The notes below the pieces were generated by a model. The model had not been told where the DNA came from, made no database searches, and saw only the letters and a list, made by a program, of their open reading frames with translations. A stretch of 21,734 nt of DNA from a virus. The stretch covers positions 1 through 21,734 of IMG/VR virus record IMGVR_UViG_3300043395_002187, one strand, 5' to 3'. Below are positions 6,001 to 12,122 of the stretch, in pieces. Every line of letters starts with the position of its first letter. The stretch's first letter is position 1. The position numbers and the translations under genes are program-made.

Positions 6001-8586
6001 GAAGCGGGAGCGGATGTTGGAGGGGTCGAAAATGAGCCGGCTTCGGTCGCCATCGTGATTTGTCATTTCAATGGCATCGTAACCAGCGTCACGCGCGTTT
6101 TGAATGTCGCGTGGGCGAACATTCCTTTGCTGCACGCTAATCGGCATATGCTTTACGCGTCCACGCCCAACAAGCGGCATCACATTAGCGCCGGCGCCGC
6201 CCGAGCGCATGGCTTGCCTGTTTGGGCGTGCCGTTCCTGTGCTCACCCAGGTTTCGCCTCTGAATGCAGAAAAATCAGCATCAGTCCCGTGATACAGCGG
6301 CGTCTCTACGTCGAACCCCATTTCCCTTGCTCTCGCCATGCGCGAGGCTTCGTCCATGGGCAGATGAGACGCGCCCCGTAGGCCGCGCCCTCCAATGACA
6401 CCGCCAGCGATTGCGCCTATTCCAGTTCCCAAGGGATCAAACCCTCCGCCTTCGCTTCCATCCGAAGCGTTCGCGTCAGATAAGAGCGCGTTTCCAGCGG
6501 CCCCGCCAAGGGCTGCGCCCGCGCCTATCCCCAGAAGCGGCATGCTGCGGATGGCTTCGGGGAGGAGTTCGCCGTCGCCGACCCTTTGGAGTTGGGAGGG
6601 ACGCGGAGGCGGCGCGGCCTCAGTGCGGACCAGATCGATATGCCCGCCAGCGCCAGGAGCGACGCGCACCTCGTAGCCTTCCGGGGGGATGATGTTGCGC
6701 GCTAGGCGCTGGTAGATGAGCCGGTGACTGTCAGACGCGGGATAGAGCCTGTAGGCTTGGCGCGCGCGGGTTGCTGCATCTTCGGAGATCGCCGCGACCG
6801 CGCGCTCAATGACGCGCTGAGCTTCTTGGGGAGAAAACCGTTCGCCCGCGCGAAGTCCATAAGGCTCGTATTGATCGGCGCGGGCGATGTCCTCCAGTTG
6901 CACCTGACCAAAATTCTGGTCGCCGTTGATGGAGACCGCGAACTCGGCATTACGCGGACCACGAAACCCATAAACCGGGTAGCCAGCGCCGTCGACGTCC
7001 TCGGGGACTTCAAGGAGCGCTTGACGCGCCCAATCCGCGCGCTCCTCTGGAGTGCGGACAGGCTGCAACCCGTCGCCAAGCGGCGCACTCCCCCGTGCAT
7101 GTCTCCTCCCCATGAGAATTTCTGCGCCGTTGGCTTGGGCTGATTCCATCAGTCTCGCGTAAAGCCCTTGGCCGTCGCCGATGTCGCGGTTGACGCTGAC
7201 GTTTGTAATATGCCAGCCGTCAGGCTTGACCTCGTACTCGATGTAGCCCTCTGGACCGCTGACGCGTTGGGCGCGCGTTCCAACCCCCGAAAGCACATCC
7301 TCCCCCACTCTTTCAGGAGAGCGCGCGACAAGCTCAGGGGCTTGCTCACTGGCTTGGAAAGGAACGTCGCGGATGGATTCGATCGGTGAGGTCGCGCGTT
7401 CGGCGCGAGAGGCGCCGCCGAATTGTTCGCGCAACGCTTCGCCGATGCGGCCTGCAATGCGCGGCGCGCGCGGAGCCAGCGCAATTGCTGAGCCTATCGG
7501 AGCGCCGGCCACATAGCCAACACCTGCGCCAACGCCTGCATCGGCGAGACGTTCCGGCCATGTGTCAGCATCGGACGTGGCCGCGCCATAAGCGCCCCCC
7601 GCTGCGGCCCCTACGCCATGCCCTGCCCACCAGCCGACATTGGCCGGGATCACTGCATCGCGCACAAGATCGCGCGCCAGCGGGCTTGCATCGATCGCGC
7701 CGCGCACGCCTTGAACTGCGCCTCGAGCTGCGCCAGCGGTTCCTTGCGCCACGGTTTGCACGCCCCGCAGCGCCATGGGCAAATCCCCCGGCGCAAAGGC
7801 TGCATTGAGCCCCGCCCAGGCGGTTTCGAGGTTGGCGGCATCCGCCAGCGGGTCGATCTCAGAACCGCCCCCTAGTCCCCGCGCTTGCCGTGCACGGGCC
7901 AGATCGATTTGGCCTTGCAGTTCAGCCTCGTTTTCCCATGGCCCATAAGTGAGCGAACGCGCAATCTCAGGGCCGTACTGGACCGCGAGGCTCCCCACGC
8001 CGCCAATGAAATTAGGACCGTCGAAGGCTTCCGGATCGGCCTGATTGGAAACCCAATCGTAGCCTTGAGATATGAGATTGCCTGCGCCTTGGGCCGCGCG
8101 CGGCGCTTCGCGTTGAAGTGTCCCCGGAAGGTTCGCCAGCGCGTCGGGCGTCGCCTGTGCGACTTGGCCAATATCCCGCGCGGCCTGCCCTCCCCCGATA
8201 TAGCCCATCGCGGCCTGACCTGCGTCAGAAAGCCAATCGAGCGCGCCAGCCCCAGCGCGGCCCAAAGAATCGCGCCGCGAAGGGTCAACCAGCGCGTCCA
8301 CAAACGGCGCGGTCAGTCCCCCCAGCGGCATGACGTTTTGCCCTAGGCGGCGATCGAGGCCCGTTTGCGCTGTACTCTGGCGCGCGTCGGCTTCGAGATT
8401 GGCCAGCCGAAGCGGCCCATCTTGGATTTGATCGAGCGGAATGCCGCTGTCTGCAATCTGCGCCCACGCCGGGGGCGGAGCTATGCCTTCCAGGGGCCTT
8501 GGACGCCGTGCAGCGGTCATGGCGCGCGAGCGGGCTAGGATTTCCGCTACCCGTGCGCGTGACGCGTTGGTGTTGCCTGCCGGCAT
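3040..8586 (-). CDS. Giant multidomain 'polyvalent' phage protein with ADP-ribosyltransferase-like domain
   Basis: An 1848-residue protein whose ATG at 8586 overlaps the stop of the gp4-like gene (ATGA). Visible parts in order: a polar N-terminus; Gly/Ala hydrophobic segments at about 315-336 and 350-370; an acetyltransferase-like segment at 447-490 (YIEYEVKPDGWHITNVSV, then GQGLYARLM); more Gly/Ala segments at 684-700 and 719-735; an ADP-ribosyltransferase-like domain at about 761-870 (PLYHGT at 763-768, WVSTG at 780-784, GYDAIEM at 835-841, FDPSNIRSRFAAFDP at 853-867); a domain at about 960-1135 with ILPDGKMLDFS and the DHRDV motif (1031-1035), seen in large polyvalent proteins; a helix-turn-helix-like region at about 1306-1372; further Gly-rich segments near 1381-1400 and 1545-1605; and a basic, helical C-terminus ending in a short hydrophobic stretch. 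Such proteins are thought to be carried in virions and injected with the DNA. That role here is inferred from architecture and the structural operon. Confidence 0.88.
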   Translation of the reverse strand: MPAGNTNASRARVAEILARSRAMTAARRPRPLEGIAPPPAWAQIADSGIPLDQIQDGPLRLANLEADARQSTAQTGLDRRLGQNVMPLGGLTAPFVDALVDPSRRDSLGRAGAGALDWLSDAGQAAMGYIGGGQAARDIGQVAQATPDALANLPGTLQREAPRAAQGAGNLISQGYDWVSNQADPEAFDGPNFIGGVGSLAVQYGPEIARSLTYGPWENEAELQGQIDLARARQARGLGGGSEIDPLADAANLETAWAGLNAAFAPGDLPMALRGVQTVAQGTAGAARGAVQGVRGAIDASPLARDLVRDAVIPANVGWWAGHGVGAAAGGAYGAATSDADTWPERLADAGVGAGVGYVAGAPIGSAIALAPRAPRIAGRIGEALREQFGGASRAERATSPIESIRDVPFQASEQAPELVARSPERVGEDVLSGVGTRAQRVSGPEGYIEYEVKPDGWHITNVSVNRDIGDGQGLYARLMESAQANGAEILMGRRHARGSAPLGDGLQPVRTPEERADWARQALLEVPEDVDGAGYPVYGFRGPRNAEFAVSINGDQNFGQVQLEDIARADQYEPYGLRAGERFSPQEAQRVIERAVAAISEDAATRARQAYRLYPASDSHRLIYQRLARNIIPPEGYEVRVAPGAGGHIDLVRTEAAPPPRPSQLQRVGDGELLPEAIRSMPLLGIGAGAALGGAAGNALLSDANASDGSEGGGFDPLGTGIGAIAGGVIGGRGLRGASHLPMDEASRMARAREMGFDVETPLYHGTDADFSAFRGETWVSTGTARPNRQAMRSGGAGANVMPLVGRGRVKHMPISVQQRNVRPRDIQNARDAGYDAIEMTNHDGDRSRLIFDPSNIRSRFAAFDPARSGESDLMAGVPLALAGVGGGTAAYDYLDNGEFDGLGETGVAAMAIGPLGRGRGARAVERAEARGPLTGVGITGPRNLARDNLAPVRGSQEEVIQRAHENSPPVTVEGRPPWLGYNLDGDTLIEEALSEYRLARDPYQAGYILPDGKMLDFSEIGGDGSRTLDHRDVAGLPSILDHAAEYGSGTDGMIAFMNATDAVRYDAANGLFETQWPPTRRQIEIAVRAARERRMPLTVEASRPNGNHIDMAHLDRPTVEDVDAWFRQVFKDNPPPPVPAPQTSFPYRSGQVRRGAESNPLSGVGGARAVEEGAEAGARRIGQEPIANINPHGVRGATEAGTEADLIARLPTNPEQWREAADLHPWFQGRGGPIPSRVQAVIMASARDETGRFIYATSDILNATGIKSENSLGATLSQARAEGIPVPSRITGGRGGATSTPGGEMTTRILEIAERAIRNNSPMTMTEIGRVVNLDATQVRALLATAAEPRYGRRTPDAVRRRAIAVVNASPGTRRKIDPLAGIAIGGGALLAADAVSGGAEAEEGDQVISPDMTGAHQLGVPRESRDLGDGRLEQTTYWRTRDGRTLRRVQIQDQRTTDFIGPATFFEARSPLIVEHDPSEIPIRPDERERIDALLHPPMSADEMLAASGRESGAGDSGGDAYLQGEHDGEARDRPRLPLIERLGLSVGAGLLGRRLGRGVVRDINGALAAGATDYIAGGDPLEAVGATLTSPAIGAGIERIGPDIAERLTNSGADLRLATDPAFRLRRDAFAQALSDEVPRVRRIMGENYHSDILREQEGMPPLSVGDSEALNEGFYRDLPSENVGSPREQFLSADPLDQLIWMEREAPQPDSRQIGFVSGREPNPNAGQPAGFYDPVTGRPLFGRSPRQPRPRAPVDERVAESGASGGLQGVRAPTLRRMADDLGISTEGVADADLRRTLKRELGRRFDSTRELTAFLKRYGVSGVALGVMGATASDPLANVGP

Positions 8587-9305
8587 CAGGCCACGCTTTG
8601 ATCTTGGCCGGTCAGGCCCGTGCGCTGGGTTTGGCCGCCAATGTTGGAGGCCGCGCTTTCAGGATACATGATCGGGGGCACGCAATAGCGGTTGCGCAGC
8701 TTGGTTTTTCCGCCCCTCATCAAATGAAAGTCGGATTCAGTCAGGCTCGCGCCGTACTCTCCCCCCAGCCTGTGGGCAAGGATGAGCGCGACCGGAAGAT
8801 CAAACTCGCTCGGAAACGGGAGACTGTCGCTGGTGGCCAAATCCGCGGCCAGCTTCCAATCGCCTAGATCGGCGCGGAACATATAAACCCGGTTGGTTCC
8901 ATTGGAGGATATGGTCGCGTTGGCGGCACTTCCCGCAATCAGCAAGCCATTCCGGGCGATGGTGATATTATAAGTCGCCGCGTTGGCGCTCACGTCCACT
9001 ACCCCAAACCGGAATCCATCCTGTAGAGGAGCCGATGCGGTACCCTCAGGAAGCGTAATGGTGATGGCTGAGCTCGGGTGTCTGACCAAAACGCGTTGGG
9101 CCGGGTAATCCCAGCCGAGATCCATGGACGCGTCGCAGTAAGTGGTTTTCCACGCGATCGAGGAGCCAAACCCAATCATCTCATTGAGCCAGGCGTTGAG
9201 CTCCGTCAGCGCGTCGGTTTGCTGGTCAGAGGTAGGGCTTTCCCCTTGGCCTATAACCCGCAGCTTGCGCAAAGCCTGCTTGATCGTATTCGCCGCAGTC
9301 GCCAT
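8586..9305 (-). CDS. P22 gp4-like head-closure (portal adaptor) protein with inserted beta domain
   Basis: A 239-residue protein. A GTG at 9329 is in frame, but GGGGAGG abuts it with no spacing, so I chose ATG 9305, which has GGAG five bases before. The N-terminal half-domain (TIKQALRKLRVIGQGE, 7-22, and LTELNAWLNEMIG, 33-45) and the C-terminal part (PFPSEFDLPVALILAHRLGGEYG, 163-185, wording shortened) match the helical fold of P22 tail accessory factor gp4. That protein binds below the portal, seals the packaged head and starts the tail. Between them, about residues 75-153, lies a beta-rich block (ITITLPEG, FGVVDVSANAATYNITIARNG, YMFRADLGDWKL), which makes the protein longer than P22 gp4 (166 residues). 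A 9-bp hairpin covers the start region. Confidence 0.8.
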   Translation of the reverse strand: MATAANTIKQALRKLRVIGQGESPTSDQQTDALTELNAWLNEMIGFGSSIAWKTTYCDASMDLGWDYPAQRVLVRHPSSAITITLPEGTASAPLQDGFRFGVVDVSANAATYNITIARNGLLIAGSAANATISSNGTNRVYMFRADLGDWKLAADLATSDSLPFPSEFDLPVALILAHRLGGEYGASLTESDFHLMRGGKTKLRNRYCVPPIMYPESAASNIGGQTQRTGLTGQDQSVA

Positions 9306-9328
9306 GGAGGCTCCATCGTGAGCCTCCA
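9305..9328 (-). promoter_or_regulatory. Hairpin over the ribosome binding site of the gp4-like gene
   Basis: In the gene direction TGGAGGCTC pairs perfectly with GAGCCTCCA across a six-base loop (ACGATG). The arms are at 9305-9313 and 9320-9328, and the 3' arm includes the GGAG ribosome binding site and the A of the ATG start at 9305. Such a structure would limit free ribosome access, so it could tune the level of a protein needed in few copies. There is no T-run after it, so it is not a terminator. Confidence 0.45.
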
Positions 9329-9344
9329 CCCTCCCCTAAAGGCT

Positions 9345-9359
9345 GGAACGCCGCTTGCG
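9345..9359 (-). repeat. 15-base intergenic repeat, copy before the gp4-like gene
   Basis: In the gene direction this reads CGCAAGCGGCGTTCC, followed by AGCCTTT. It lies between the stop at 9377 and the ATG at 9305, about 39 bases before that start and just upstream of the hairpin at 9305-9328. Its 3' flank AGCC is shared with the copy at 2300. Confidence 0.75.
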
Positions 9360-9376
9360 GGATGGGGGCGCGACCC

Positions 9377-9670
9377 TCATGGGTTCACGTAAATCTCGTT
9401 TGCGGTGCAGGAGGTGGCGCTTGAGCCGCCCCCGCCGGTCAGGTTGATATTGCGATACCCAGAGCCTGCGACCTCATGCTTGGCTTTGCCGACGACGGTA
9501 AGACTGGTCACGTCGGTATTCGCTCCTGTTGACAGCACGCCCGCCGCGCCGGTCACGCCCATGACTTGGGCGGTTTGTGATGCAGCGACGGTCTCATACC
9601 CGTTAGCCAAGGGAACGCTAGATTCAGCGCCCCCTTGCGCGACGGCTCTCATCAATGCGGGTTGCGCCAT
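9377..9670 (-). CDS. Small Gly/Ala/Thr/Ser-rich virion-type protein of unknown role
   Basis: A 97-residue protein. I start it at ATG 9670 (MAQPALMRAVAQGG) rather than the upstream alternative at 9694, because GAGG lies ten bases before 9670. The sequence SSVPLANGYETVAASQTAQV followed by MGVTGAAG and SLTVVG looks like a short beta-rich decoration or fibre-type domain; phage head-fibre and decoration proteins often have this 'VAASQT.QV.G..GA.G' wording. The rest is Gly/Ser-rich and ends YVNP. It has its own intergenic gap on both sides, each carrying a copy of the 15-base repeat. No function can be assigned firmly. Candidates are capsid decoration or fibre, or a stopper-associated protein. Confidence 0.62.
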   Translation of the reverse strand: MAQPALMRAVAQGGAESSVPLANGYETVAASQTAQVMGVTGAAGVLSTGANTDVTSLTVVGKAKHEVAGSGYRNINLTGGGGSSATSCTANEIYVNP

Positions 9671-9711
9671 TGGCTTTGTACCTCGTGGGCACAAGCCTTA
9701 GCGAAAGCTTC

Positions 9712-9726
9712 GGAACGCGGCTTACG
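9712..9726 (-). repeat. 15-base intergenic repeat, copy before the 97-residue gene
   Basis: In the gene direction this reads CGTAAGCCGCGTTCC. The match to the copy at 19959 extends to 19 bases (9712-9730 and 19959-19977). The TAA stop of the coiled-coil protein gene lies inside it, and the next start (9670) is about 41 bases on. Confidence 0.75.
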
Positions 9727-10096
9727 CCTTGGGGGCGCGCTTCGGTTTGGAGGCCTTAGCGGGGGCTTCCGGGACCGCCTCCCCTTCCGGGATCATGGCC
9801 TTGGCCGCGTCAAGGGCTGTGCGCAAAGCCTTGTTCTCATCCTCGTAGAGCTTGAGGGTGTCCTTGAGGGCTGCGTTTTCGCGCTCCATGGCGACCAGGC
9901 GCTTGCCGGCGCTTACCGCGTCCGCGCTTGGCATCGGCGGGGCCAGCGGCAGGGGTTCAACCGGAAGCCCCGCAAGATCGGTCCAGCCGGGCTCGACCTC
10001 TTCGGCGGATTTGAATAAGCGTTCGCGGCGCGTCCCGTCCGCATCGGTCCTAAATAGCGACTTAGGATATTCCTTGTACTCGTAGGGCGTGCTCAT
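9722..10096 (-). CDS. Small coiled-coil protein with basic Ala/Pro/Lys tail
   Basis: A 124-residue protein starting with ATG 10096, which overlaps the previous stop (ATGA). GGAGG, seven bases before this start, lies inside the last codons of the upstream gene. The N-terminus (MSTPYEYKEYPKSLFR) is a compact aromatic-charged motif. A Pro-rich linker lies near 45-58, a clear heptad helix at about 62-100 (LVAMERENAALKDTLKLYED and onward), and a tail of Lys/Ala/Pro repeats ends the protein (KASKPKRAPKA). The coiled coil suggests an oligomer, and the basic tail could bind nucleic acid or an acidic partner. The family is not recognised. The TAA stop sits inside one copy of the 15-base intergenic repeat. 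Confidence 0.7.
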   Translation of the reverse strand: MSTPYEYKEYPKSLFRTDADGTRRERLFKSAEEVEPGWTDLAGLPVEPLPLAPPMPSADAVSAGKRLVAMERENAALKDTLKLYEDENKALRTALDAAKAMIPEGEAVPEAPAKASKPKRAPKA

Positions 10097-10398
10097 TGCA
10101 CCGCCTCCGCCGGATCGGGAAATTCGGCCCTGAGGAATTCCAGAAGCAGGGCTGCGTCCTTCGCGAGCCACACATAGGCTTCAAGCCCATAGTCTTCGCA
10201 GTCACCGAAGGTCGCTGCGTTATCGGCCTCGAACACTTGGCGCCCGAGATAGTGGTATGCAATCCTGCGCAGCCTGTAGTGCCCCTCCTCGGTTCCATCT
10301 TTTATGTCCACGCCGAATTGCTTGCTGAGATCCGCGCACACGGCGTCGTACTGAGTGACGCCATCTCCGCAGGTTTTTGTTACCGTCCACTCGCTCAT
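10093..10398 (-). CDS. Hypothetical 101-residue protein
   Basis: A soluble protein of 101 residues. The frame is open upstream inside the glycosyltransferase gene, but ATG 10398 is the likely start because it overlaps that gene's stop (ATGA). Visible features are three Cys (10, 21, 67), an acidic balance, and a C-terminal helical region (EDYGLEAYVWLAKDAALLLE, about 68-87). No motif identifies a family. Its last codons (GAG GCG GTG CAA TGA) contain the ribosome binding site of the next gene. Because it lies at the downstream end of the glycosyltransferase island, it may be a partner of those enzymes or an ordinary small virion gene; nothing in the sequence decides. Confidence 0.65.
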   Translation of the reverse strand: MSEWTVTKTCGDGVTQYDAVCADLSKQFGVDIKDGTEEGHYRLRRIAYHYLGRQVFEADNAATFGDCEDYGLEAYVWLAKDAALLLEFLRAEFPDPAEAVQ

Positions 10399-11126
10399 TG
10401 TTTCACTCCGTCTTCGTTTGCAGGCTGAGCGAAGTCCGCCGCCAGCATGCCTTGAAACCGCACCTCGCCCGCGTGGGAGAGCATCAGCATCGGGTCTACA
10501 TAGATGGGGTAGCCCAATTCGCGCGCGCTCACGCAAAAGGCTACATCGCCTGAGTGGCGTTCTCCTGCAATGGTTCGCCGCTCAAACAGGCAAGGGGTTG
10601 TTTCGCCCCCGACCTCGGGCGAGATGAACCCCTTAGCCAGGAAATGCTCGGCCATGTGTGTGAGCAGCTTGCGCGACAACCGGAGGAACCCCGCCGGCAC
10701 TGACAGGATCCCCTCTCGGATGAGCCCGTCATCTCCGGTTTTGAGCACGTCGCCCTCAAACCGGAACGGGTAACTCACCTGCCATTCCTTGCGCCGGTAG
10801 ACGCCTGCAACGATGTCGCCCTCATGACAAATCAGGCGGTATAAAGCTTCCGGGGGAAAGCCGACGTCAGCGTCAATGAAGATGAGATAATCGGCCTCGG
10901 ACTTGAGGAATGCGGCGACGCACTGGTTTCTGGCGTCATCGACGTGACACCCGTTCGCCAGCAAATAATGATCGACCGCAATGCCCGCCCCCATCAGCCG
11001 CGGGATCGCCTTCACGATGGAGGAGAAATGGTTGGCGTAGGTGTGCGTCGTCGGCGTCGCGATGAAGGCGTGAACCTTTCCTTCCGTCTTTGGTATGGGG
11101 GAACGCGCATAATAAAATTCGGGCAT
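10395..11126 (-). CDS. GT-A-type glycosyltransferase (paralogue of the GT-methyltransferase fusion)
   Basis: A 243-residue protein. The frame extends to 11384, but that part lies inside the HNH gene in another frame; ATG 11126, overlapping the HNH stop (ATGA), is the start. It has the nucleotide-sugar-binding layout of GT-A enzymes: a first strand (VHAFIATPT, 18-26), HVDDARN (61-67), and a DxD metal-binding motif in FIDADVG (83-89), followed by DIVAGVYRRK (104-113) and VPAGFLRL (143-150). Near 180-219 come CLFERR, GDVAFC and a SHAGE ending. The same landmarks occur in the same order in the N-terminal half of the protein at 13982-15277, so the two are paralogues. Donor and acceptor cannot be read from the sequence. 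Candidate targets are virion proteins or host surface glycans. Confidence 0.82.
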   Translation of the reverse strand: MPEFYYARSPIPKTEGKVHAFIATPTTHTYANHFSSIVKAIPRLMGAGIAVDHYLLANGCHVDDARNQCVAAFLKSEADYLIFIDADVGFPPEALYRLICHEGDIVAGVYRRKEWQVSYPFRFEGDVLKTGDDGLIREGILSVPAGFLRLSRKLLTHMAEHFLAKGFISPEVGGETTPCLFERRTIAGERHSGDVAFCVSARELGYPIYVDPMLMLSHAGEVRFQGMLAADFAQPANEDGVKQ

Positions 11127-11650
11127 CAAGCGTCTCTGTAGCTCTGGTTGCGACGTATCTTCGATATCGTGGTGTAATTTACATTGTAGACCTTGGCCAA
11201 GGCTCGCAGTGAGCGGCCATCTTTTCTGATCAGCGATGCAATCTCGTTGGTGAGTTTGGCTCGACCGGATTTCTCTCCTCGATGGTTGACATAGCCATCC
11301 GTCCTGTCCGCGACATTGGACTTGCGGGTATCCCATCGCAGGTTTTCTACGCGATTGTTTGCTGGGTTTCCGTCGTTGTGACATGCCTCCATTCCCTCTG
11401 GGAGAGGACCAACGAAGGCGTACAGCACTAGCCTATGGATAAACACGGCCCCGGCATATCTGCCTTGGCCGTCGTACAAGTCGGCAATTAAATGGCCCGT
11501 CAGTGTCTTTGTTCCGCGGATGAACGATCCCGCTTTATAGCGCTTTGAGAGGGAGTCCGTCTTTCGGCGCAGCCGCCCCCAACTGGAGATCTCATAGACA
11601 TCCGCCAACCCCGAGGGGTGCGCCACCGGCCTCCATTCCTCTTCACTCAT
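11126..11650 (-). CDS. Free-standing HNH homing endonuclease (NUMOD4 + HNH + helix-turn-helix)
   Basis: A 174-residue protein starting with ATG 11650, overlapping the previous gene by eight bases; GGAG lies seven bases before the start. An N-terminal NUMOD4-type motif is seen at about 6-30 (WRPVAHPSG, YEISSWGRLRR). The HNH core includes IHRLVLYAFVG (71-81), CHNDG (90-94) and NNRVENLRW (98-106), with His72, His91 and Asn103 as likely catalytic or metal-binding residues. The C-terminus has GEKSGRAKLTNEI and RSLRALAKVYNVNYTTISKI (125-166), a DNA-binding helix-turn-helix common in these nucleases. The DNA is less GC-rich than its neighbours: two 60-base lines I counted are 50% and 52% G+C against 62% in a nearby glycosyltransferase line. 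That suggests a separate origin. It sits within the glycosyltransferase island with no intron visible. Confidence 0.9.
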   Translation of the reverse strand: MSEEEWRPVAHPSGLADVYEISSWGRLRRKTDSLSKRYKAGSFIRGTKTLTGHLIADLYDGQGRYAGAVFIHRLVLYAFVGPLPEGMEACHNDGNPANNRVENLRWDTRKSNVADRTDGYVNHRGEKSGRAKLTNEIASLIRKDGRSLRALAKVYNVNYTTISKIRRNQSYRDA

Positions 11651-11879
11651 TCAGCATCTCCGCAAAGCGCACTGATTCAAGGTTGTCTGCATGCGCCGCA
11701 AACACGGGTTGGGCGTCCTCCCAACGTCCAATGACGCGTGCGCGCATCATGCGGGCGGCGTCGAAATAGCCCCGCCAATCGTCGCGCGTAAGGGGAACGC
11801 GCACAGAAGCGACGCCATCCTCGCGCGTCGCCTCATACTGAGGCGGATCATGGTTGAAGGAGATGAGCCAGACGGCCAT
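11643..11879 (-). CDS. Hypothetical 78-residue protein
   Basis: A small soluble protein starting with ATG 11879, three bases after the previous stop. It begins MAVWLISFNHDPPQYEATRE and has no signal peptide, membrane helix or known motif. The C-terminal half is helical and charged (YFDAARMMRARVIGRWEDAQ, about 38-57). There is no strong ribosome binding site, so translation is probably coupled to the gene before it. It ends eight bases inside the HNH gene (ATGAGTGA). I recognise no family. Position between two glycosyltransferase genes suggests either part of that module or a small passenger that came with the nuclease. Confidence 0.6.
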   Translation of the reverse strand: MAVWLISFNHDPPQYEATREDGVASVRVPLTRDDWRGYFDAARMMRARVIGRWEDAQPVFAAHADNLESVRFAEMLNE

Positions 11880-11882
11880 TTT

Positions 11883-12110
11883 TCAGAAGAGCCCCCAAAC
11901 GAATGGATCTCGGTAAGCATGGCCGCGCCGCATCGCCTCGGCTTCGACGGCGCAAAGCTGCTCGCAAGCGTCCTCTTGAGAGGATAGCGGCGCTCTGTTT
12001 GATAGCTCGGTCACTCTGTGAAATGTCTTGTGTATTGCGTCGCGCGCGACCGACAACTCGTCATCGGTCACTTGGTCAATAAATTGTGCCTTCCACATCA
12101 AGCGTCGCAT
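11883..12110 (-). CDS. Hypothetical 75-residue protein
   Basis: A small protein starting MRRLMWKAQFIDQ. The frame is open further into the glycosyltransferase gene, but the start is fixed by AAGGAGG seven bases before ATG 12110, which overlaps the preceding TGA (GTGATG). A GTG one codon earlier is possible but too close to the ribosome binding site. The protein is helical and charged (VTDDELSVARDAIHKTFHRV, about 14-33), with two Cys near 49 and 53, and ends FVWGLF. No family is recognised. The ribosome binding site is the same AAGGAGGCGGCGTGA block found at the end of the fusion glycosyltransferase gene. Confidence 0.62.
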   Translation of the reverse strand: MRRLMWKAQFIDQVTDDELSVARDAIHKTFHRVTELSNRAPLSSQEDACEQLCAVEAEAMRRGHAYRDPFVWGLF

Positions 12111-12122
12111 CACGCCGCCTCC
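12110..12122 (-). repeat. Shared 13-base gene-junction block, copy 1
   Basis: In the gene direction GGAGGCGGCGTGA ends one gene (Glu-Ala-Ala-stop) and provides the ribosome binding site for the next. The same 13 bases occur at 13632-13644 and 13982-13994; with the copy at 13982 the match runs to 15 bases (AAGGAGGCGGCGTGA). Confidence 0.7.

Noticed and set aside
5128-6381. Plus-strand open frame of 417 residues inside the giant gene
   Set aside because: Same reason: antisense shadow of a GC-rich gene whose minus-strand translation contains recognisable motifs (YHGT, DHRDV).
11127-11384. Longer N-terminus for the glycosyltransferase at 10395-11126
   Set aside because: The extra 86 residues overlap the HNH gene core in another frame and look like shadow translation; ATG 11126 overlaps the HNH stop exactly.
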